Assembly: GCF_040545805.1 (NCBI RefSeq)
Contig: NZ_JBEPMO010000014.1
Location: 1-64,000 of the forward strand
Reading direction: 5' to 3'
Origin: Moheibacter stercoris
GTDB lineage: Bacteria > Bacteroidota > Bacteroidia > Flavobacteriales > Weeksellaceae
DNA length: 64,000 bases
Positions 53,417-62,569 of this stretch are shown here, piece after piece. Position 1 is the first letter of the stretch, and every line of letters begins with the position of its first letter. The notes under the pieces are model-generated. The model worked only from the letters and a program-made list of their open reading frames with translations. It did not search any database and had not been told where the DNA came from. The position numbers were made by a program, and so were the translations under genes.

Positions 53417-54310
53417 TCAACCTTTATTTCTATAAATCAAAGGCGCATAAGGAGATTGATTGAATTCTTCTTCCTTTTCAAATTTTTCTACCGATTTAAA
53501 TTTCCCATTGACTTCTTTTAAAACTTCAACAAACACCGATTTTTTGCTTGGACTTTGAAAAAGATTGTGAATGACAATTTGATAGAATTCATTGTCAATT
53601 GTCCCTTCTGTAACCAAGGTTCTGTTTGACTTTCGTTCGTTTTCTATTAAGGTTTTAAAAGGTTCAGACTTTTCCAATTCATACAACGTCAGGTATTTGC
53701 CCAAGAAGATATCCTTTTGGTCGTTGACTTCGTAAACTTTTATGTCTTTGTTTTTATACAAACGAACTTCGTAACGCGGACTTTTATTCTCTGAATTTAA
53801 GGTAAACAAAACAATTTCTTCTACCGGAAATGTAGAATTAGGTTTGGATTCTCTGGTTTTGGCAACTCGATATTCAAATGGCAATTGAAAGACAATGTTT
53901 ACAGCTTCTCCATCCTTTAATTTTGCGGGTTGAATTGGCGGAAGTTCCATGGCGATTTGCTCAAATGCCATTACGACTGCATCTCCTAAAATGGGATTTC
54001 CTCCTTCCAATGCACGGATATCTATGATGACTCCTTCTTTGGACACAACAAATTGTATCAAAGTTTCAGCAGTTTCAAATCCACTTTGTCTCATAACTTC
54101 ATCAAAACCATTTAAGGATTTGAATAATTTCAAACTCAATTGAGACGAAATACAATTGTTCATCAACTTTCTATCGGTTGGATCATGTTTTTCACATCCA
54201 GAAAAGATGGGCATAGAATGAACTTTCTGAGACGAATAGAGTTGTTGCTCTTGCGCACTAACCGCAGAAAGGAAAAAAAGAAATAATAAAAAAACGAAAT
54301 TGAATTTCAT
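53417..54310 (-). CDS. exported TonB C-terminal-like protein, PGCE paralogue 1
   Basis: A 297-aa protein with a signal peptide (cleavage near SAVSAQ). After MPIFSGCEKHDPTDRKLMNNC comes a domain of the TonB-C-like type (LIQFVVSKEGVIIDIRALEGG ... AFEQIAMELPPIQPAKLKDGEAVNIVFQLPFEYRV, about 80-170). A second domain of about 125 residues (EEIVLFTLNSEN ... ) follows, shared with paralogue 2. There is no membrane anchor beyond the signal, so it is not a classical TonB. TACATTTG (54333-54326) may give it its own promoter, 133 nt after paralogue 2. Function unknown. Confidence 0.8.
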   Translation of the reverse strand: MKFNFVFLLFLFFLSAVSAQEQQLYSSQKVHSMPIFSGCEKHDPTDRKLMNNCISSQLSLKLFKSLNGFDEVMRQSGFETAETLIQFVVSKEGVIIDIRALEGGNPILGDAVVMAFEQIAMELPPIQPAKLKDGEAVNIVFQLPFEYRVAKTRESKPNSTFPVEEIVLFTLNSENKSPRYEVRLYKNKDIKVYEVNDQKDIFLGKYLTLYELEKSEPFKTLIENERKSNRTLVTEGTIDNEFYQIVIHNLFQSPSKKSVFVEVLKEVNGKFKSVEKFEKEEEFNQSPYAPLIYRNKG

Positions 54311-54442
54311 AGGAATCGAAAAAACAAATGTATCGAAATATTCATTCCATCATGAGATTTATTCCACTCATCATTGGAATTTAACAAGTTGATTCTGGGG
54401 AATATTTCCTTTTAAACAATCCTGGAAGAAATGTAAACGAAT

Positions 54443-55327
54443 TTAATTTCTTATGAGAACCTTGCAATACAAATCACTTACTTGAAGTTCCTCAAAACTC
54501 ACAGTTTCCCTTAATTTTTCTTGATCGTTCTCTACGGAAAAGATGTCGAAGGAATTTTGATCTGCGGCAGAATAATAAATTCTGATGTGCTGACGACCGA
54601 ATCGCTTTTCGGACATTAATTGTCTTTCTCCCCATGGCTTAAGTTTTGATTGATAGGACTCTGGAGAAAATACTTCTTGCAAAGAGTTGAATTCTTTTAA
54701 TTTAACTTCTTTATTATGGGTTGTATCATAGGCTATATAAGCATTTGGCTTATCTCGTAACTCTCTAATTTCTATGGTTGATCCCTCATCTTTTAGTGTG
54801 AATAGCGTAAGTTCTTTCCACTTCATTCTATTCAAACCACCTCCAGTAGATTTGAAGGTGACAGGTAAATCAAATTGCAAATTCACAGGTGTTCCATCAT
54901 CCTCCAATAAAGCGGGATGTATGTGAGGAAGTTTTGAAGCAAATTTCACCAATGCTATTTCGGAGGCTTTACCCAATCTTCGGTTTGCTTCTGAAGTAGT
55001 CGAATCTTGAAGCGCCTCCACTTCAATAATTTTCCCTTCCTTATTTACCACAAAACGAACTTTTGCATAGGCAGTACTAAAACCATCATCAGCAAATTTG
55101 TCACTAAAATTTGAAAGATAATCCCCCAATTGTTCATTCAATTTCTGCGACATACATTGGGTTAATTTTGCTTTATCGCTAGGGTCTACATTTTCGCAAC
55201 CTGGAAAAATAGCCATTTGGCCTACTTGTCTAGCTGTGAATTTTTCCAAAAGAATTATTTCTGGTTGTTCTTGAGCAAGAAGAATAATTGGGAAAATAAG
55301 AGCTAAAAAGTAAATTTTTAATTTCAT
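54443..55327 (-). CDS. exported TonB C-terminal-like protein, PGCE paralogue 2
   Basis: A 294-aa exported protein (signal cleavage near ILLAQ). It has the same two-domain plan as paralogue 1: QMAIFPGCENVDPSDKAKLTQC, then a TonB-C-like domain (VRFVVNKEGKIIEVEALQDS ... LPHIHPALLEDDGTPVNLQFDLPVTF). A second domain opens with KELTLFTLKDEG. I use the ATG at 55327 (MKLKIYFLALIF), a normal signal start; another ATG lies 9 nt upstream. It follows the WG-repeat gene closely, so it is in the nadB-led run. Confidence 0.8.
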   Translation of the reverse strand: MKLKIYFLALIFPIILLAQEQPEIILLEKFTARQVGQMAIFPGCENVDPSDKAKLTQCMSQKLNEQLGDYLSNFSDKFADDGFSTAYAKVRFVVNKEGKIIEVEALQDSTTSEANRRLGKASEIALVKFASKLPHIHPALLEDDGTPVNLQFDLPVTFKSTGGGLNRMKWKELTLFTLKDEGSTIEIRELRDKPNAYIAYDTTHNKEVKLKEFNSLQEVFSPESYQSKLKPWGERQLMSEKRFGRQHIRIYYSAADQNSFDIFSVENDQEKLRETVSFEELQVSDLYCKVLIRN

Positions 55328-55359
55328 GCTTATCATTTCACTAAAATAGAATTTATTAT

Positions 55360-57045
55360 TTAAAATGAATCAACTTCAACGAAGCCACTTGTGATACCAT
55401 GTTGACCCATATACAAAACAGCATTTTTCGGTTTACTATAATTGTAAAATTGTGTCAACCCATTGAATATTATATTTAAGCCTGAAATTTCTTTTTCTTG
55501 GTATGAAATAACTTGATTACCTTCTAAATCATATAATCCAAACTTCCCATCTTTTTTGGAAAGAATATATCGACCATATTTAAATGTATAGTCAGCGAAT
55601 GGTTTAACGTCAAATAAAAATTCTTTTTTTACCACATTAAAAAGTCCTTCACTTCGATTTTTTTGGTTATCGCGCTGTATAATATGTACAAAATCACCTT
55701 TATCAGCTTTGAGGATTTCACTGAATTCAACTGGCAATAAAATGGAATAATCTTTACCGTACAAACCATATTTCCCATTTTTTTTTACTATAAAATACTG
55801 ATTATTTTCGGTTATTGTATGGTCAACAGGCATCATTTGACCAGATCCTCTGTATTTCAATTCTTTTTCTCTTGCTGCAATTTGGGTATCCAATCTATCA
55901 AACTCCACTGGGATTAAGATATTCCCATTGAAATCAATCAGACCATCTTTCCGATTTTTTGTAGCACGAATTAGAGGTTCTCGGTCTAATGTAGTTCCAA
56001 CTTGATAGGTGATAAAATTCAAATTATCGTATTCAAAAGGTATAATGATATTTCCCTCTAAATCGATCATCCCTTTCTTACCTCCTTTATATGTTAGAAT
56101 TCGATTTTTAGAGTAGAATGCATAATCCTCATATTCAAAGTTTGATAATTGCTTCAAATCTTTATCGAAATAAGCAATTTTCGAATTCTTTGTGAAAAAA
56201 TAAATTCCATTAATTTCCTCAATTTTTTCATACTCTTTTTTCAAAGCTACGCCTATCGTATCATACAAGGCAAAGTTTTCAGGTTTATAATTTCCAGCTA
56301 TGAATCGCTGAAAGCGATCAATTGACACATAACCGTATTCAATAGGAATTAGTAATTTCTTGGTTTCTAAATTGACAACTCCTTGTTTGTATTTTCCCTC
56401 GATTTTAGATTCTACAACACCAAATTTTCCTAATTTTCTGATGACATTCCCGAAAGGATTTTCATCTGTGAATGTTTTAGCTTTAACTACTGGTGGATTA
56501 TAGGGAGAATTTGAAACAGATTCTATGGGATTTTCTGGTTTGGAAATTTCATTTCCTTGTATATTCAAATATTTATCACCTGTTTCAGTTTTCGCCACAA
56601 AATAGTTAACATTCTCAAATTTGTCTGTTAATCGTTTGCCATACGAAATATAATGATACTTCATTGGTATTATTTCTTTTCCAGTATTGGAAATCGCGCC
56701 CGCTTTGTCATGAATTTGGACAATGTAATAATCAGGGTAAAAATTAACTCCCAAAACGGGATCTTTCTGAAGTCCCCAAATACGATCATATTTAGCTTCC
56801 GATATTTCTTTCCCTTTGTGATCTAAAATTCCAAGTTTACCCTTTTTCACATATATCGCATAAATCAATAAGGGATTTTTATTAACTGTATCAAATGCAG
56901 ATACAGCTTCGTAGTCTCTCGACTTCAGTAATTTCTCGTAGTTGGATTGTGACAACTCACCATTTGAATTGATTTCAAATGGTTTTTGAGCTATAGTATA
57001 ACTGAATAAAAAAAGGAGTAAAAAGTTAAGGATAAATAATTTCAT
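55360..57045 (-). CDS. exported WG-repeat protein
   Basis: A 561-aa protein with a signal peptide (cleavage near SYTIAQ) and about nine WG-type repeats: a short G-[LMVA]-[IYV]-[DN]-x-x-G hairpin followed by IIP-x-[EK]-[YF]. Examples are LGILDHKGKEISEAKYD, KGMIDLEGNIIIPFEYD, DGLIDFNGNILIPVEFD and YGLYGKDYSILLPVEF. The repeats probably build an elongated beta scaffold for protein binding. It sits inside the cluster of four PGCE proteins, 15 nt after paralogue 3, so it may form an envelope complex with them (inference). Confidence 0.87.
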   Translation of the reverse strand: MKLFILNFLLLFLFSYTIAQKPFEINSNGELSQSNYEKLLKSRDYEAVSAFDTVNKNPLLIYAIYVKKGKLGILDHKGKEISEAKYDRIWGLQKDPVLGVNFYPDYYIVQIHDKAGAISNTGKEIIPMKYHYISYGKRLTDKFENVNYFVAKTETGDKYLNIQGNEISKPENPIESVSNSPYNPPVVKAKTFTDENPFGNVIRKLGKFGVVESKIEGKYKQGVVNLETKKLLIPIEYGYVSIDRFQRFIAGNYKPENFALYDTIGVALKKEYEKIEEINGIYFFTKNSKIAYFDKDLKQLSNFEYEDYAFYSKNRILTYKGGKKGMIDLEGNIIIPFEYDNLNFITYQVGTTLDREPLIRATKNRKDGLIDFNGNILIPVEFDRLDTQIAAREKELKYRGSGQMMPVDHTITENNQYFIVKKNGKYGLYGKDYSILLPVEFSEILKADKGDFVHIIQRDNQKNRSEGLFNVVKKEFLFDVKPFADYTFKYGRYILSKKDGKFGLYDLEGNQVISYQEKEISGLNIIFNGLTQFYNYSKPKNAVLYMGQHGITSGFVEVDSF

Positions 57046-57060
57046 GATTTAATCTATAGT

Positions 57061-57549
57061 TTATTTAGAAGAAATTTCATCTTCTGACAATTCAATTGTT
57101 AAAGGCAATGAGTAGGTAAATGTAGCACAATAATTCCCCTCATATTTGGCGGGACGAACTACAACTTCCTCTGAAATTTCCTTTAATTTTTGGACTAATT
57201 TATTTTCAAAAGCTGTATTTAATCGATTGAAAAATCTAAATTTCAATATCCCATTTGATTCAATTAAAATAGATAATTTATTCTTATAATAAACTGAACT
57301 TTCTGAAATTTCACCAACAACTTTTTTATCCAATTTTTCAGCAATTAATTGGCTTAATTTTCTCCCAAAACAGGAATTCAATGAATTATTTTCTTCTTTG
57401 AATGATTCACAACCAGGAAATATGGGTGAGGTTTTAGGATGTGGTCCGGTAGAATATTTTGATCGTTTGGGTTCTACGCAAGGTTGTTCTTGAGCGAATC
57501 CTGTTTGAACACATAGAATAAGTAGTAATAAACCGATAAAATTTTTCAT
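57061..57549 (-). CDS. exported PGCE paralogue 3 (short)
   Basis: A 162-aa exported protein (cleavage near TGFAQ). TSPIFPGCESFKEENNSLNSC matches the N-terminal motif of paralogues 1, 2 and 4. The TonB-C-like domain is more diverged (LSILIESNGILKFRFFNRLN ... VVVRPAKYEGNYCATFTYSLPLTIEL), and there is no second domain. It lies 17 nt after paralogue 4. Confidence 0.75.
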   Translation of the reverse strand: MKNFIGLLLLILCVQTGFAQEQPCVEPKRSKYSTGPHPKTSPIFPGCESFKEENNSLNSCFGRKLSQLIAEKLDKKVVGEISESSVYYKNKLSILIESNGILKFRFFNRLNTAFENKLVQKLKEISEEVVVRPAKYEGNYCATFTYSLPLTIELSEDEISSK

Positions 57550-57566
57550 TACATGAACGTTCTTAT

Positions 57567-58001
57567 TTATTTAATGGTATACCTAAAAGGCAAATTAAAG
57601 GAAAAATTGATGATTTCGCCGTTATAGGTTGCAGGTTGAAAAATATAGTTTTTATTTATTTTCACAATTGCTTTTTTAATCTCCAGAAATAGGTTCATAT
57701 CGGTTTCATCTACTAAACTCAAATTATTTATTTTTCCCTCCTTGGTAATTGTAAACTTGAATTTGGTATAAGCTTTTTTGTCTCCTACATTTCGTAGCAA
57801 TCTATTTAAATTTTCTTTATCCAAATTTTGATGAATAAGTTCGCTTAATTTATCCTCTAGGCAATCCGTTAATTCTTTGGAAGGATTTTGAATATTCTCG
57901 CATCCTGGAATTATTGGAATGAACATTTTATTTTCAACTTCATTTTGAGCTAAAACGAATTTTGATAATATCAATAATGAAACAAATACTAAGATTTTCA
58001 T
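57567..58001 (-). CDS. exported PGCE paralogue 4 (short)
   Basis: A 144-aa exported protein (cleavage near FVLAQ) with FIPIIPGCENIQNPSKELTDC followed by a TonB-C-like domain (KFKFTITKEGKINNLSLVDET ... YIFQPATYNGEIINFSFNLPFRYTIK) and nothing more. Its ATG follows the nadB stop without a gap (TAG-ATG), so translation is very likely coupled to nadB. Confidence 0.78.
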   Translation of the reverse strand: MKILVFVSLLILSKFVLAQNEVENKMFIPIIPGCENIQNPSKELTDCLEDKLSELIHQNLDKENLNRLLRNVGDKKAYTKFKFTITKEGKINNLSLVDETDMNLFLEIKKAIVKINKNYIFQPATYNGEIINFSFNLPFRYTIK

Positions 58002-59576
58002 CTACTCCAAATCCTTATTAAAAAACGCACCTCTATTTTCCTTTTGTTCTTGGCTTTGTGTGATGATTAACCAAGCAACACTTACCAAATTTCTCAGTTC
58101 CGAAAGTTGAGGCGAAAGAACATTCATTTTGTAAATTTCTTTGACCGAACGATAAATTTCTTCTTCTCGAACTTTGGCCAATTCCAAACGTTCATTGGAT
58201 CGAACAATACTCACCAAATCACTCATCATGATTTGCAATTGTTTTTTCAAATAATTCAGCAAAACCATTTCCTTGGTGACTTGCAACCCTTCATCATTCC
58301 ATTCTGGAACTGACTCAATTTTGTCGAAATGAAATTGACTTTCTTGCAATAATTCAACCGTTTTCATAGCAGCACGATGTCCAAAAACCATGGCCTCTAA
58401 CAAAGAATTAGACGCCAAACGATTGGCTCCATGCAAGCCAGTATTGGTACATTCGCCCACTGCAAACATATTTTTGATCGAAGATTGCCCTTCCAAATCC
58501 ACATCAATTCCGCCGCATAAATAATGCGATGCAGGAACCACGGGAATCAAATCTTTGAACATATCCAATCCTTCTTCTTTGCATTTTTCATAGATATTGG
58601 GGAAATGTGCGAGGAATTTTTCTTGATCCAAATGACGGCAATCCAAACAAACATAATCTTCTCCTCGTTCTTTCATTTCGTTGTCAATCGCGCGAGCCAC
58701 AATGTCACGCGATGCTAATTCTTCTCGCTCATCGTATTTGTGCATAAAGGGTTCCCCATTCATGGTTTTTAATTTCGCTCCAAATCCACGAACGGCTTCA
58801 GAAATTAAAAACAATTGTCCCGAACGATTGCTATACAAAGCAGTCGGATGAAACTGAATGAATTGCATATGCGAAATCTTGGCTTTTGCTCTATGCGCCA
58901 ATCCAATTCCATCTCCGGTTGCAATCACGGGATTGGTGGTGTTTTTATACACATGCCCGCATCCGCCAGTTGCCATTAAGGTTATTTTGGAGGTAAATCT
59001 TTTGACTTTTTGAGAAGCTAAATCCAATACATAAGCCCCAAAACAATTCAGATTTTCCGTATCAAATTCTGCATTGGGCACATGATGTTCGGTAATCAAA
59101 TCAATCACATAATGATGTGGTAGCAAGGTTATCGTAGGTGTTTTCTCAACCACAGCCAGCAAAGCTCGTTCAATTTCAAAACCGGTTATGTCTTTGTGAT
59201 GAACTACTCGATTTTCGGTATGACCACCTTCGCGTCCTAAATCATAGGTTCCAATATCGCTTTTGTCAAATTGGGCTCCCCATGAAACAATTTCTTTGAA
59301 TCGAACAGGACCTTCTTTTACAACGACTTCAACGGCTTCTCTTTTGCATAAACCATCGCCTGCTCGTAGCGTATCTTCAATATGTTTTTCAAAACTATCA
59401 TTTTCAAAATCTGTAACAACAGCCACACCACCTTGCGCATATTTGGTGTTCGATTCGTCATCATCTGCTTTGGTTACGATGGTTATTTTTGCGTCAGGTA
59501 ATTTTTGAGCAATTTTTATCGCATAGGAAAGTCCAGAAATTCCTGAACCAATCACTAATACATCTGTGTTCAACAT
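58002..59576 (-). CDS. nadB: L-aspartate oxidase
   Basis: First step of de novo NAD synthesis: oxidises L-aspartate to iminoaspartate with FAD. The 524-aa flavoprotein has the dinucleotide motif DVLVIGSGISGLSYA, NTKYAQGGVAVV, the GREGGHTENRVVHHKD active-site loop, GDGIGLAHRAKA, the substrate-site segment HYLCGGIDVDL and GANRLASNSLLEAM. nadA and nadC are not in this window; nadE is at 7650. Its stop abuts the first of five genes for exported proteins. Confidence 0.96.
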   Translation of the reverse strand: MLNTDVLVIGSGISGLSYAIKIAQKLPDAKITIVTKADDDESNTKYAQGGVAVVTDFENDSFEKHIEDTLRAGDGLCKREAVEVVVKEGPVRFKEIVSWGAQFDKSDIGTYDLGREGGHTENRVVHHKDITGFEIERALLAVVEKTPTITLLPHHYVIDLITEHHVPNAEFDTENLNCFGAYVLDLASQKVKRFTSKITLMATGGCGHVYKNTTNPVIATGDGIGLAHRAKAKISHMQFIQFHPTALYSNRSGQLFLISEAVRGFGAKLKTMNGEPFMHKYDEREELASRDIVARAIDNEMKERGEDYVCLDCRHLDQEKFLAHFPNIYEKCKEEGLDMFKDLIPVVPASHYLCGGIDVDLEGQSSIKNMFAVGECTNTGLHGANRLASNSLLEAMVFGHRAAMKTVELLQESQFHFDKIESVPEWNDEGLQVTKEMVLLNYLKKQLQIMMSDLVSIVRSNERLELAKVREEEIYRSVKEIYKMNVLSPQLSELRNLVSVAWLIITQSQEQKENRGAFFNKDLE

Positions 59577-59649
59577 GCATTGAATTTTAAGTTTGCAAGA
59601 TAATTCAATTTAAGAGTTTCCATTATTTTCGAATTGAATTTAACAAAAT

Positions 59650-59681
59650 AACCTTCCCAACAATCGCTTGTTGAAAAGGTT
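59650..59681 (-). terminator. terminator of the subtilisin-like protease gene
   Basis: A two-part hairpin: AACCTT (59650-59655) with AAGGTT (59676-59681), and inside it CAACAA with TTGTTG around a 4-nt loop. A T-rich run follows on the minus strand. Confidence 0.65.
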
Positions 59682-59713
59682 AAATGTGTGTATAGTTGTA
59701 TTTATTACTCTGT

Positions 59714-61327
59714 TTATTTCTTGATTAGTTTTTTGGTAACCAAACCTTTTTTTCCTTGGAATTTGATTCGAACCTTGTAAACTCCTGCTGGTAATTCAGA
59801 TAGTTGAATCTGATTTCCCATCACATTGATTTGTGATTTTACCAATTTCCCATCCATCGAAAAGATTTCTACAATTTCAATTGCTTTATTTTCTTTGTTC
59901 GAAATATTCAAAACTTGAGATGCTGGATTTGGATATATTTCAACTTGTTCAGCATAATTCAAATCTTCCACTTTCAAATCTTCACATTCGTCCATCAACA
60001 ATTGCAAGGCATTGTTTACGTTCAGTCTTCCACCAGTTACGGTTATTCCTTGCAATGAAGCATTGGGATCCACACCTTCAAAAATATAGTCACGAACTTT
60101 TCTCGCAGCTTCCGCTGGATCATCGTTTACCAAGGCAGCAAAACTATTACAAGGTGCTGAATACAACAAAGCAACTGTACCCGTTACATGAGGCGTAGCA
60201 CCAGAAGTTCCACCAAAACCACCATAATTATTAGAAGTTAAGGTATACGCATTTTCACCTGGAGCTCCCAAATCAATGGTTGTTGCACCATATCCAGCTT
60301 GATTGACTTTTACGTCACTTTGGTTGGTATTGGTAACAGCTATCATGTATTCGCTTGAACAAGCCGTTGGCAAATCACCAACAACATCAATATTAAAGTT
60401 AGCATTGGCTGTAGCCGCTGGACTTAAAATCCCAGCTTCTCCCATTGCATTGTAAAACTCACACCATAATGGAACATCATCAGGCTGCCCCATATTAATT
60501 CCCCAAGAGGAATTCGTTGCAACGACAAATGCTCCTTCTTCTCCATTGGTTTCATTATAGGCCAATCTTGCTTGTAACGCATAATCATAGGCCGATATAA
60601 CTTGTGATTCCAAAACTCCAGCATAAATAATGGTCATAATTTTCACGTCCCAATTTACTCCCGCAACACCTACATCATTATTTCCTACAGCTCCAACAAT
60701 TCCTGAAACTGGAGTTCCATGCCAACCCATCGTATTGATATTGGGTGAGTTTGAGGAAAAATTCCATCCATGTACATCATCTATAAATCCATTTCCATCG
60801 TCATCAATCCCATTACCAGGAATCTCCCCCGAATTGACCCATAAATTTGCTGCTAAATCTGGATGGTTTGCATTGACACCATCGTCCAACACAGCGACTA
60901 CAATTTCTTTTCCATCGGCTGTAGTACCACCTGTGGTAATTTCCCAAGCTTCATCTGCATCAATATCACGATCATTGGCTTGGTAATATTGCCATTGTTG
61001 ACCATAACGAGGATCATTCGGTTCATTTCTCAAAGAGATATGATGGTTCAACTGGGCATCAATAATGTTGGCATCTTTATACATTTCCCTTACTGCCTGC
61101 TTTTCAGTAAATGAATTTGTATTGACTTTAATTCTCCAAATATTCAATACTTTGGAAATTTGTTCTGCATCTTGAGAGATGACAACATTGGCATTTCTCG
61201 AAAAGAATTGTTCGGGATTAGTTCCTTCTGTGAGCCGAACTAGGATTTCCCCTTCTTCAAATCCGGAATTTTGTGCTGATGCGACTCCCATAAAGAGCCC
61301 CATAGCTAATAAGGTAAATTTTTTCAT
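59714..61327 (-). CDS. secreted subtilisin-like (S8) protease with T9SS sorting tail
   Basis: A 537-aa exported serine protease. Signal peptide (cleavage near ASAQ), then a pro-domain (about 25-105) of the inhibitor-I9-like type (EGEILVRLTEGTNPEQF). The S8 domain has the triad Asp148 (VAVLDDGVN), His203 (GWHGTPVSG) and Ser375 (GGTSGATPHVTG). The tail (VEIYPNPASQVLNISN ... GVYKVRIKFQGKKGLVTKKLIKK) is a type A T9SS domain. It is secreted across the outer membrane, probably for protein degradation. Acidic DDDGNGFIDD suggests a calcium site. TACTTTTA (61357-61350) may be its -7 element. Confidence 0.95.
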   Translation of the reverse strand: MKKFTLLAMGLFMGVASAQNSGFEEGEILVRLTEGTNPEQFFSRNANVVISQDAEQISKVLNIWRIKVNTNSFTEKQAVREMYKDANIIDAQLNHHISLRNEPNDPRYGQQWQYYQANDRDIDADEAWEITTGGTTADGKEIVVAVLDDGVNANHPDLAANLWVNSGEIPGNGIDDDGNGFIDDVHGWNFSSNSPNINTMGWHGTPVSGIVGAVGNNDVGVAGVNWDVKIMTIIYAGVLESQVISAYDYALQARLAYNETNGEEGAFVVATNSSWGINMGQPDDVPLWCEFYNAMGEAGILSPAATANANFNIDVVGDLPTACSSEYMIAVTNTNQSDVKVNQAGYGATTIDLGAPGENAYTLTSNNYGGFGGTSGATPHVTGTVALLYSAPCNSFAALVNDDPAEAARKVRDYIFEGVDPNASLQGITVTGGRLNVNNALQLLMDECEDLKVEDLNYAEQVEIYPNPASQVLNISNKENKAIEIVEIFSMDGKLVKSQINVMGNQIQLSELPAGVYKVRIKFQGKKGLVTKKLIKK

Positions 61328-61421
61328 TGATTTTCGTTTTTCGCTTCCCTAAAAGTAGAATAAAAAAAATAAAAAAAATTACGCTTTTCCGTATAAATGA
61401 GATGATTATACAATTAATCGA

Positions 61422-61452
61422 CAAAAAAAGCTGCTCAAATTGAGCAGCTTTT
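61422..61452 (-). terminator. terminator of recA
   Basis: A 12-bp stem (61426-61437 with 61441-61452) with a 3-nt loop and a T-run on the minus strand, 28 nt after the recA stop. Confidence 0.92.
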
Positions 61453-61479
61453 CTATTTATATAATTGATTTCAACAAAA

Positions 61480-62478
61480 TTATCCTTCTTTAATCGCAAC
61501 TTTGATTGCTTCTTCTAATTCTTCTGATAATTCTGGATTGTCTTTCAATAATTCTTTTACAGCATCGCGTCCTTGGCCCAATTTATTTTCGCTGTAGCTA
61601 TACCAAGAACCACTTTTCTGAACGATTCCTTTTTCGACACCCACATCCAAAATTTCTCCCACTTTGGAAATTCCTTCTCCAAACATGATGTCAAATTCAG
61701 CTTGACGGAACGGAGGAGCAACCTTATTTTTTACAACTTTTACGCGAACGTGATTACCAGCTGCTTCATCCCCCACTTTAATTTGGGAAACTCGACGAAT
61801 ATCCAAACGAACAGACGAATAAAACTTCAAGGCATTTCCACCCGTTGTCGTTTCTGGATTTCCAAACATAACACCAATCTTCTCACGCAACTGATTGATG
61901 AAAATCGCTGTACATTTTGTTTTGCTGATGGTAGCCGTTAATTTACGTAAAGCCTGAGACATCAAACGAGCTTGCAATCCCATTTTAGAATCACCCATTT
62001 CTCCTTCAATTTCCGCTTTTGGCGTCAAAGCAGCAACCGAGTCAATCACGATAATATCAATAGCTCCAGAGCGAATTAAATTATCCGCAATTTCCAATGC
62101 TTGTTCACCATTATCGGGTTGAGAAATAATTAAATTCTCCACGTCAACTCCCAATTTCTCTGCATATATACGGTCAAAAGCATGCTCTGCGTCGATAAAA
62201 GCAGCTATTCCACCAGCTTTTTGAGCTTCTGCAATCGCATGCAAGGTCAAGGTAGTTTTACCCGATGATTCTGGACCGTAAATTTCAATCACACGTCCTC
62301 TTGGATATCCACCAATGCCCAACGCAATGTCCAATCCCAAAGATCCTGTTGGAATCACTCCAATTCCTTCTTCTACGGCACTATCACCCATACGCATTAC
62401 AGTTCCTTTACCATAGGCTTTGTCCATTTTATCCAAAACCAATTGCAATGCTTTCTTCTTATTATCTAAATCGCTCAT
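61480..62478 (-). CDS. recA: recombinase RecA
   Basis: Central protein of homologous recombination and DNA-damage response. The 332-aa protein has Walker A GPESSGKT, Walker B region IIVIDSVAAL, the L1 loop MGLQARLMSQALRKL, QLREKIGVMFGNPETTTGGNALKFYSSVRLDIRR and the C-terminal acidic tail. TACTTTTG (62530-62523, minus strand) is a likely -7 element with a TTG 14 nt upstream. No LexA-type operator is evident, in line with the frequent lack of a classical SOS system in this phylum. Confidence 0.98.
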   Translation of the reverse strand: MSDLDNKKKALQLVLDKMDKAYGKGTVMRMGDSAVEEGIGVIPTGSLGLDIALGIGGYPRGRVIEIYGPESSGKTTLTLHAIAEAQKAGGIAAFIDAEHAFDRIYAEKLGVDVENLIISQPDNGEQALEIADNLIRSGAIDIIVIDSVAALTPKAEIEGEMGDSKMGLQARLMSQALRKLTATISKTKCTAIFINQLREKIGVMFGNPETTTGGNALKFYSSVRLDIRRVSQIKVGDEAAGNHVRVKVVKNKVAPPFRQAEFDIMFGEGISKVGEILDVGVEKGIVQKSGSWYSYSENKLGQGRDAVKELLKDNPELSEELEEAIKVAIKEG

Positions 62479-62569
62479 ATTCGTTATTTTTCTATATTAA
62501 TATTCTTTCTAAGTTGGTAATTCAAAAGTAAGGTATTAAAGTGACAATGTGCGTCGCTGTAAATTTATT

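Noticed and set aside
53417..54310. Classical TonB energy transducer
   Set aside because: The protein has a cleavable signal peptide rather than an N-terminal anchor and lacks the Pro-rich spacer; no ExbB/ExbD genes are nearby.
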